A stretch of DNA of 5,581 nucleotides. Origin: an uncultured Hyphomicrobiales bacterium. GTDB taxonomy: Bacteria; Pseudomonadota; Alphaproteobacteria; Rhizobiales; Beijerinckiaceae. Location: NCBI GenBank assembly GCA_903916165.1, contig CAIWVR010000540.1, positions 1 to 5,581 on the forward strand, in the 5' to 3' direction. Below, piece after piece: positions 1 to 4,331 of this stretch. Position 1 is the stretch's first letter. The number at the start of each line of letters is the position of its first letter. A program made the position numbers and the translations under genes. The notes under the pieces are model-generated. The model had not been told where the DNA came from. It worked only from the letters and a program-made list of their open reading frames with translations, and searched no databases.

Positions 1-7
1 CGCTGCG

Positions 8-27
8 CGCCTCGCAATGATGAGGCG
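8..27 (-). terminator. possible weak terminator hairpin after the hydrolase gene
   Basis: A perfect 6-bp inverted repeat (CGCCTC / GAGGCG, loop of 8) lies about 35 nt beyond the stop of the minus-strand hydrolase. No T tract follows it on the minus strand as far as the window edge, so it would be a poor intrinsic terminator. It may equally be a chance repeat. The first 61 bases hold no gene that I can support. Confidence 0.2.
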
Positions 28-61
28 TGGGGCGAACGCCCAGACGCACCGATGGTTCGCT

Positions 62-751
62 TCAGGCCGCCTTTGTCGCGGCAACCATCGGCATCAGCTC
101 AGCCAGTTCGCTGAGCGACACGACGGACGCATATTTGGCTTCCATGTCGAACAGATTGGCGGCATGGGCGAAGGGCGAGCGGTCGAAACAGCATTCATCG
201 ACCACGAAGGTCTGGAAGCCGTGCGAGAAACCGTCGACGACGGAGGCGCGCACGCAGCCCGAGGTCGAGACTCCACAGAACACCAGCGTGTCAACATGCT
301 GCTGGACCAGATAGGACGTCAGCGGCGTCTGGAAAAAGGCGCTTGCGCGCGTCTTCCCCAAAACCCATTCGTCGGCGCGCGGCGTGATCGCCTCGGGGAA
401 ATCATTGGCGCCTTGCGGCGCAGCCTTGGTCCGCTTCGACTTCGTCGCCTTGCCGGCATAGGGCGTGTTGGCAGGGGCAGAATTCGTGAAGACGATCGGC
501 AGGCCGCGCTCGCGGAACATCGCAATCAGCTGGACGATTTTCGGCATGGCTTCCCAGGACACCGGCCCGCAGGCGGAGCCGAAACTCGCGATCGACTCTT
601 GCAGCGTCTGCCCCTCATAGCCGGTGAAGGCGAAGGTCACGTCAACGACGATGAGCGCGGGCGACTGGCCCAGCGTCATGTCGGTCAGAAAGCCCGCGCT
701 CCTGTAGGTGACGAGCTCTGATTCGGGGATCAGTTTCATCCAGTCCTTCAT
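62..751 (-). CDS. isochorismatase-family cysteine hydrolase (N-carbamoylsarcosine amidase-like)
   Basis: This 229-residue protein is a probable cytoplasmic amidohydrolase of the isochorismatase/cysteine hydrolase fold. The family triad is visible: Asp37 in the first beta strand (LIVVDVTFAF), Lys133 in LGKTRASAF, and the nucleophile Cys166 in VSTSGCVRAS, preceded by the usual cis-peptide loop. The run CVRASVVDGFSHGF, followed by VVDECCFDR, is typical of the N-carbamoylsarcosine amidase/maleamate amidase/RutB-like branch rather than of isochorismatase proper. Length fits the family. The ATG at 749-751 is chosen because GAGGA lies 6 nt upstream; Met5 is an alternative. The gene follows the ABC binding-protein gene by 9 bp, so the two are probably cotranscribed and may be translationally coupled. 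The cluster suggests hydrolysis of an imported amide or carbamoyl compound. The exact substrate cannot be read from sequence. Family assignment is secure; substrate is not. Confidence 0.9.
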   Translation of the reverse strand: MKDWMKLIPESELVTYRSAGFLTDMTLGQSPALIVVDVTFAFTGYEGQTLQESIASFGSACGPVSWEAMPKIVQLIAMFRERGLPIVFTNSAPANTPYAGKATKSKRTKAAPQGANDFPEAITPRADEWVLGKTRASAFFQTPLTSYLVQQHVDTLVFCGVSTSGCVRASVVDGFSHGFQTFVVDECCFDRSPFAHAANLFDMEAKYASVVSLSELAELMPMVAATKAA

Positions 752-757
752 GGCCGT

Positions 758-762
758 TCCTC
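758..762 (-). promoter_or_regulatory. ribosome-binding site overlapping the upstream stop codon
   Basis: Minus-strand GAGGA ends 6 nt before the hydrolase ATG, and its GA is part of the TGA stop (761-763) of the substrate-binding-protein gene. This supports translational coupling: ribosomes terminating on the upstream gene would sit on this site. Premature termination at the internal TAG, about 320 nt earlier, could therefore reduce hydrolase translation. Confidence 0.6.
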
Positions 763-1732
763 ACTTCACCTGTTTGGCAAGTTCGACGATCTCGGGATCG
801 ACGAAGCGGCTGACGTCTGTCGAGCCCTCGAGGTCGCCGAGGCTCTTCATCGCTTCAGCCAGGACCTTGACCTGGCTGCCCTCGATCAGTCCGACCCGGT
901 CGAAGATCTTGATCTTGAGGTAATAATCGTAGCTCTTCTCGATGTCGCCGCGCTCGGAGCCGGATTCCTTGACGAGAATGTCGATGGCCTCGGTGCGGTT
1001 GGCGGGGTCGTTGAAATAATCGACGCCCCTGGCGACGCCCTTCAGGAAGGTGACCAGCGCCGGCTTATGCGCCTTCGCCTAGGCCGTATTGGCGGAATAG
1101 CCCGTAAACGGCATATCGGTCACATAATCACTCAGCGCGCCCAGACTGGAAAAACCGGCCCCCTCCGCCTTGAAGCTGAAGGGCGGCACGAGGATGGTCG
1201 CATCCACCGCGCCCGATGCCAGCGCCGCGAAGCGGGCCGCCGCCGTGCCGGCGAAGACAAGGTCGTAATCGGTGGGCTTCAGGCCATTGGGCGCCATCAT
1301 GCGCTCAAGATAGATGCGCGTAATGTCCTTCACGCCGCCGATCGAAATGATCTTGCCCTTGAGATCCTTCAGCGATTTCAGGCCGGGCTTGCCATAGACT
1401 GAATAGGGTGGGATCTGCGTCTCGACGCGCAGCAGGGTGACCGGGGCACCCTTGTCGATGGCGCGCAGCGGATCGGCAAGCCCGCCCGAGGCGAGATTGA
1501 CCGACCCCGCTGTCAATTGCTGGACAATGGCCGACGAGGATTGCGCGGCGATCAGGTCCACGGTGAGGCCGCCCTCGGCGAAATAGCCTTTCTGCTGGGC
1601 GATGAAGACCGGCCATTGCTGGGCGGAGCCGCGCCCCGTGGTCCCCATCAGGATCGTATCTGCCGCAGAAGCAGGCATCTGGCCCAGGGCGAGAATCGCC
1701 ACCGCCAGCAGCTTGGTCGTCAGTGCACGCAT
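761..1732 (-). pseudogene. ABC transporter substrate-binding protein (NMT1/SsuA/TauA-like), interrupted by an in-frame TAG
   Basis: The frame would encode 323 residues of a periplasmic solute-binding protein. Residues 1-23 are a Sec signal peptide (basic start, hydrophobic LLAVAILAL, cleavage after ASA). The mature part has the NMT1/THI5-like pattern: WPVFIAQQKGYFAEGGLTVD, a QQLTAGSVNLASGG segment, LKDLKGKIISIGG, and a second-lobe segment around FAALASGAVDATILVPP. Codon 218 (1079-1081) is TAG. Relatives usually have Trp here (A-W-A-K-A-H), so one G-to-A change in TGG, seen as T at 1080 on the plus strand, explains it. The same frame continues with good coding character (AKAHKPALVTFLKGVARG, then DYFNDPANRTEAIDILVKES) to a TGA at 761-763. 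The start at 1730-1732 is preferred over the upstream Met at 1804 because it gives a clean signal peptide and has AGGAGG 5 nt upstream. The permease and ATPase genes are absent. It could be a recent pseudogene, a base-call error, or a suppressed codon. Confidence 0.87.
1079..1081 (-). other. in-frame amber codon inside the binding-protein gene
   Basis: TAG on the minus strand interrupts the reading frame after 217 codons. The 105 sense codons beyond it stay in frame and keep family-like sequence, so this is a single nonsense change and not a frameshift or the natural end. The truncated product would lose about a third of the protein, including the C-terminal helices that close the second lobe, and probably would not fold as a working receptor. 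Confidence 0.9.
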
Positions 1733-1737
1733 ATCAT

Positions 1738-1743
1738 CCTCCT
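1738..1743 (-). promoter_or_regulatory. Shine-Dalgarno site fixing the binding-protein start
   Basis: Minus-strand AGGAGG is a full consensus site 5 nt before the ATG at 1730-1732. It decides against the upstream in-frame Met at 1802-1804, which would add 24 charged residues in front of the signal peptide. Confidence 0.8.
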
Positions 1744-1750
1744 CGCAGGC

Positions 1751-1764
1751 CCGCTCCCGAGCGG
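1751..1764 (-). repeat. small inverted repeat in the binding-protein leader
   Basis: CCGCTC and GAGCGG are separated by two bases. In RNA this would form a 5-bp stem with a four-base loop. It ends 7 nt upstream of the AGGAGG ribosome-binding site, so it could be an operator half-site pair or a leader hairpin affecting translation. It is short and GC-rich, so chance is a fair explanation. Confidence 0.3.
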
Positions 1765-1816
1765 CAGCATTGTCCCGTCCCGGTGTCCGGATGACAACAA
1801 GCAAATGGCGGGCCGC

Positions 1817-1846
1817 GAAAGCGACCTTGCGTCATTTATGGTCAAG
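1817..1846 (-). promoter_or_regulatory. weak promoter candidate for the binding-protein/hydrolase unit
   Basis: The minus strand has CTTGACC (1846-1840), matching the CTTGAC -35 element common in alphaproteobacteria. About 17 nt further on is GCTTTC, which is only a loose -10. The placement, about 85-115 nt upstream of the start codon, is plausible. The divergent region 1733-1898 otherwise shows no obvious promoter for this direction. Confidence 0.22.
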
Positions 1847-1870
1847 CTCTAGCATGAGACCCGTTGATGA

Positions 1871-1885
1871 TTTTTTTTTAAAAAA
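1871..1885. repeat. T9A6 homopolymer tract
   Basis: Nine T followed by six A form the most AT-rich stretch in an otherwise GC-rich window. It ends 4 bp before the ribosome-binding site of the plus-strand gene at 1899. It could be a bent or easily melted promoter element, a protein-binding A-tract, or a slippage-prone coding run if translation starts at the upstream in-frame ATG at 1854, in which case it encodes Phe-Phe-Leu-Lys with flanking bases. Confidence 0.6.
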
Positions 1886-1889
1886 TTGC

Positions 1890-1895
1890 GGAGAG
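1890..1895 (+). promoter_or_regulatory. ribosome-binding site for the 155-residue protein
   Basis: GGAGAG precedes the ATG at 1899; counted from GGAG the spacing is 5 nt. It supports this start over the in-frame ATG at 1854, which has no purine-rich site in front of it. Confidence 0.6.
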
Positions 1896-1898
1896 CCC

Positions 1899-2366
1899 AT
1901 GCGCCCTGCCGTCGCCGAATTTCCCGGCGCAGACCCTTTGAGATGGATGGACGTGCTTGCCAATGACATGATCACGGCAGGTTACACCGAGATGATCGCC
2001 GAAGTGGGCGTCCGCGCGCCCATCGTGCGCTGCCACGCACTGATGTGGCGCGGGGTCCTCACAGGGCGCGAGGGTGTCGGCACATTCCGACGGGAATTGA
2101 CCCGCCTCTCCCTCACCGCAGGCCTCGATGAACGCCATATCGAGTATATCAACTGCCTGGTCATGGCCGAGTTGCTGGAAACGATCGCCGCGCGCTACTC
2201 GAGATCTCCACGCGAAGCCAGCCGACTGAGCTATGAGGTCGCGCGCGCGGCCTGCCGGATCGCAGTAGAGCCATCCACAGCGCCTGTTGCGTCGCCCCTC
2301 GGCCGGACACAGGGCACGTCCGAGCCCCAAGCGCAGCGATTGGTGCTTGCAAAGCAGGGCGCATAA
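1899..2366 (+). CDS. hypothetical mostly helical protein, 155 residues
   Basis: I do not recognise a family with confidence. The product looks soluble: no signal peptide and no membrane segment. Residues 14-120 look almost entirely alpha-helical, with amphipathic stretches such as WMDVLANDMITAGYTEMIAE, FRRELTRLSLTAGL and CLVMAELLETIAARY. Three of its four Cys (45, 86, 119) lie in these helices, but there is no CxxC pair. Residues 122-155 are rich in Pro, Ala, Ser and Gln, look disordered, and use more A/T-ending codons than the rest. A helical globin-like or sensor-like fold crossed my mind, but no heme-binding or signalling motif is clear. The ATG at 1899 is supported by GGAGAG. Codon third positions are mostly G/C, favouring this strand over the Cys/Arg-rich antisense frame. 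The helicase gene follows after 53 bp, so cotranscription is possible. Function unknown. Confidence 0.68.
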   Translation: MRPAVAEFPGADPLRWMDVLANDMITAGYTEMIAEVGVRAPIVRCHALMWRGVLTGREGVGTFRRELTRLSLTAGLDERHIEYINCLVMAELLETIAARYSRSPREASRLSYEVARAACRIAVEPSTAPVASPLGRTQGTSEPQAQRLVLAKQGA

Positions 2367-2404
2367 GCTCATCTCCGCAAGGTCTTGGCCAGCATGGCCG
2401 CGGC

Positions 2405-2412
2405 GGAGGGAG
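2405..2412 (+). promoter_or_regulatory. ribosome-binding site favouring a TTG start for the helicase
   Basis: The purine block GGAGGGAG ends 7 nt before TTG at 2420-2422. The next candidate, ATG at 2429-2431, lies 16 nt away, too far for a normal site. Spacing therefore favours the TTG, although the difference is only three residues. Confidence 0.5.
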
Positions 2413-2419
2413 ACGGACG

Positions 2420-3514
2420 TTGAACCATATGTGGTCGCCGCAGCAGGACCGCGCGCTGGTCGAGATTGCCACCTGGCTGAAGACAGGCCGGCCACAGATC
2501 TTCCGCCTCTTCGGTTACGCGGGCACCGGCAAGACCACGCTCGCGCGCCACATCGCCGAGGGCATAGACGGCGATGTCGTCTTCGCCGCCTATACCGGCA
2601 AGGCAGCCCTGGTGCTGCGCTCAAAGGGCTGCGACGACGCCCGCACCATCCACAGCCTCATCTACCGACCGCAGGATATCGATTCGGAGGTGCCCTCCTT
2701 CGTCATCAACGAGCAAAGCCCGGCGAATGCCGCGAGCCTGATCATCGTCGATGAATGTTCGATGGTGGATGAAGATCTCGGTCGCGACCTCCTGTCCTTC
2801 GGCCGCCCGGTGCTCGTGCTCGGCGATCCGGCGCAATTGCCGCCCGTCAAGGGCGGCGGCTTCTTTACCGAGGCCCAGCCCGACTTCATGCTGACCGAGG
2901 TGCACCGGCAGGCGGCCGACAATCCGATCATCCGCATGTCAATGATCGTGCGCGAGGGTGGACGGCTGGAGCGTGGTGCCTATGGGGAGAGCAGCGTCAT
3001 CGCGCGCGACGCGATTGATTCCGCCACTGTCACGCGCGCAGATCAGGTTCTGGTCGGCCTCAACCGCACACGAAAACTCTACAACAAACGGCTGCGCGAA
3101 TTATTCGGCTTCTCTGGCTCGCTGCCGGAGGCGGGCGACAAGCTCGTCTGTCTGAAGAACGACCGCAAGAAAGGCCTGCTGAACGGCGGCATCTGGACGG
3201 TCAAGCTCATGGCACCGGCGCGTTCGGGCAAGTTGCGCATGAGCCTCGTGCCGGAGGATGATGCCGCCCGCAAGCCGCTGCGTGTACGCGTGCTGCCCGC
3301 CTTCTTCGAAAGCGAGGAGGAAATTCCCTACACGCTGCGCCGCGATTCCGACGAATTCGACTTTGGCTATGCGCTCACTGTGCACAAGGCGCAGGGCTCG
3401 CAATGGAACGACATGGTTCTGTTCGATGAATCCTGGGCGTTTCGCGAGCACCGCAGCCGCTGGCTCTACACCGGCATCACCCGCGCCGCCGAGCGCATCA
3501 CCATCGTCACTTGA
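2420..3514 (+). CDS. RecD/Dda-like superfamily 1B DNA helicase (AAA family ATPase)
   Basis: This 364-residue ATP-dependent DNA helicase/translocase carries the SF1B motifs in order: a Q-motif-like WSPQQD near residues 5-10, Walker A GYAGTGKTT (32-40), motif Ia AAYTGKAALVL (56-66), Walker B LIIVDECSMVD (107-117), motif III GDPAQLPPV (135-143), the VHRQ segment near 161-164, motif V ALTVHKAQGSQW (318-329) and motif VI WLYTGITRAAER (348-359). All catalytic residues are present: Lys38, Asp111-Glu112, Gln139 and Arg355. It lacks the extra N-terminal domain of full RecD and resembles the compact 360-380-residue stand-alone proteins annotated as ATP-dependent RecD-like helicase in alphaproteobacteria. 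No RecB or RecC partner is present, so a place in a RecBCD complex is unlikely; a role in DNA repair or replication-fork processing is inferred. TTG at 2420 is preferred by RBS spacing, with ATG at 2429 as the alternative. The dedA gene starts 16 bp after its stop. Confidence 0.93.
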   Translation: MNHMWSPQQDRALVEIATWLKTGRPQIFRLFGYAGTGKTTLARHIAEGIDGDVVFAAYTGKAALVLRSKGCDDARTIHSLIYRPQDIDSEVPSFVINEQSPANAASLIIVDECSMVDEDLGRDLLSFGRPVLVLGDPAQLPPVKGGGFFTEAQPDFMLTEVHRQAADNPIIRMSMIVREGGRLERGAYGESSVIARDAIDSATVTRADQVLVGLNRTRKLYNKRLRELFGFSGSLPEAGDKLVCLKNDRKKGLLNGGIWTVKLMAPARSGKLRMSLVPEDDAARKPLRVRVLPAFFESEEEIPYTLRRDSDEFDFGYALTVHKAQGSQWNDMVLFDESWAFREHRSRWLYTGITRAAERITIVT

Positions 3515-3530
3515 CGGGAACGGGCACCCC

Positions 3531-4058
3531 ATGCACGATTTGATCGAAGCCGTTCTTGCATTCGTACGCTTGCATGATGTCTACGCGGCACCACTGGTCT
3601 TCCTGCTCGCCTTCGGCGAATCGCTGGCGCTGGTTTCGCTTTTGCTGCCTGCCACCGTGCTTCTGGTGGGCGTTGGTGCCTTGATCGGTGCCTCGGGTAT
3701 TGCATTCTGGCCGATCTACTTCGGCGCGGCGATCGGTGCGGCGCTTGGCGACTGGCTGTCCTACTGGCTGGGGCGGCACTACCACGAGCAGATCGCGCGC
3801 ACATGGCCTCTGTCACGCCATCCCGACCTGATGCCGCGTGGCCATGCCTTTTTCGCAAAATGGGGTTGGTCGGGCATTTTCATCGGCCGCTTCTTCGGTC
3901 CGCTGCGCGCCATCGTGCCGCTGGTCGCGGGTGCCTGCGAAATGCCGCGCGCGCCATTCCAGGTCGCCAACTGGACATCGGCCTTCGTCTGGGCCGGCCT
4001 GATCCTCGGCCCCGGTGCCTTTGGCCTCACGACGTTGAAGGACTATTTTCCCTTCTGA
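3531..4058 (+). CDS. DedA-family (SNARE-associated/VTT domain) integral membrane protein
   Basis: This 175-residue inner-membrane protein has the DedA pattern. There is an N-terminal amphipathic helix, then a hydrophobic, probably re-entrant region (17-56) with the conserved acidic residue in FGES and the Pro in LLLPATVLLVGVGALIG, and a GAALGDWLSYWLGR segment (69-82). The signature FIGRFFGPLRAIVPLVAG (117-134) follows, then a C-terminal hydrophobic span (146-166). DedA proteins belong to the same superfamily as eukaryotic VMP1/TMEM41B scramblases, and some bacterial members recycle lipid carriers such as undecaprenyl phosphate; which lipid this one handles is unknown. Arg120 and Arg126 of the signature are present. 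It is slightly shorter than the usual 190-220 residues because the tail is short. The ATG at 3531 fits the family N-terminus although its upstream GGGAACGGG is a mediocre RBS. It starts 16 bp after the helicase stop, suggesting cotranscription, and a terminator lies 56 bp after its stop. Confidence 0.9.
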   Translation: MHDLIEAVLAFVRLHDVYAAPLVFLLAFGESLALVSLLLPATVLLVGVGALIGASGIAFWPIYFGAAIGAALGDWLSYWLGRHYHEQIARTWPLSRHPDLMPRGHAFFAKWGWSGIFIGRFFGPLRAIVPLVAGACEMPRAPFQVANWTSAFVWAGLILGPGAFGLTTLKDYFPF

Positions 4059-4114
4059 GCGCGCCCCTGCCCCCGCCCCACAAGACCGTGCGTCACCGCG
4101 CATTGACATCGACG

Positions 4115-4148
4115 AAGCCTTCTTCTGCGGTGCAGGGGAAGGCTTTTT
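4115..4148 (+). terminator. intrinsic terminator after dedA
   Basis: AAGCCTTC (4115-4122) pairs with GAAGGCTT (4138-4145). Inside, TT faces GG (two G-U wobbles) and CTGC pairs with GCAG around a GGT loop, giving a near-continuous 14-bp stem. A run of five T (4144-4148) closes the 3' side. Orientation and position, 56 nt after the dedA stop, make it a Rho-independent terminator for the helicase/dedA unit, so hemA needs its own promoter. Confidence 0.82.
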
Positions 4149-4213
4149 CAGGCTGCACTGCCAACCTGATCTCACGCAAGGACACAGGCATTGGCTTATG
4201 ACAGGGTGCGCCC

Positions 4214-4231
4214 ATCCGCCCCCTCGCGGAT
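4214..4231. repeat. inverted repeat 1 in the hemA upstream region
   Basis: ATCCGC and GCGGAT are perfect 6-bp arms around a CCCCTC loop. It lies just upstream of the AT-rich hexamer that is the best -10 candidate, so it could be an operator-like site. It is not a recognisable FNR/FixK box (TTGAT-N4-ATCAA), which I looked for and did not find here. Confidence 0.35.
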
Positions 4232-4244
4232 CGACGGACAGCGA

Positions 4245-4252
4245 TTTATATG
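4245..4252 (+). promoter_or_regulatory. possible hemA -10 region
   Basis: TTTATATG is the only AT-rich hexamer-like block between the dedA terminator and hemA. It would place the start of transcription about 70-75 nt before the ATG. No convincing -35 is found 16-18 bp upstream, so an activator-dependent promoter or a different position is quite possible. Confidence 0.28.
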
Positions 4253-4292
4253 CTGGAATGAATCCAGACTGCGCAAGGGATCAGGCTTGCGC
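4253..4292 (+). repeat. two adjacent hairpins in the putative hemA 5' leader
   Basis: Two inverted repeats lie 3 bp apart. The first is CTGGA/TCCAG (4253-4257 and 4263-4267, loop ATGAA). The second is GCGCAAG/CTTGCGC (4271-4277 and 4286-4292, loop GGATCAGG). If transcription starts near the AT-rich block just upstream, both would form at the 5' end of the mRNA. The second ends 26 nt before the hemA ribosome-binding site. They may affect mRNA stability or translation, or the second may be a protein-binding palindrome. Confidence 0.42.
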
Positions 4293-4318
4293 GCATCCGT
4301 CTGACCGGGTGCCCCATG

Positions 4319-4323
4319 AAGGA
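4319..4323 (+). promoter_or_regulatory. hemA ribosome-binding site
   Basis: AAGGA lies 8 nt before the ATG at 4332. It selects this start over an out-of-frame ATG at 4327 that overlaps the same region. Confidence 0.7.
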
Positions 4324-4331
4324 CAGATGAG

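Noticed and set aside
17..721. Plus-strand open frame of 234 codons opposite the hydrolase
   Set aside because: The minus-strand frame has the full Asp-Lys-Cys hydrolase signature and an RBS. The plus frame is a compositional shadow rich in Arg and Gly.
1079..1081. TAG decoded as pyrrolysine or another recoded residue
   Set aside because: Relatives have Trp here, the family has no known recoding, and nothing in the window hints at amber decoding. A point mutation or read error is far simpler.
1770..1797. TTGTC/GACAA arms 18 bp apart in the divergent region
   Set aside because: Five-base arms at this distance are expected by chance, and the spacing suits no operator class I can name.
1878..2624. 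Long minus-strand open frame of 248 codons opposite the unrecognised gene and the helicase start
   Set aside because: It is Cys/Arg/His-rich, matches no fold I know, and overlaps the unmistakable helicase N-terminus. It is a high-GC antisense shadow.
4103..4108. Perfect TTGACA -35 hexamer just before the terminator
   Set aside because: No -10-like sequence lies 15-19 bp downstream, and transcription from it would run straight into the terminator hairpin.
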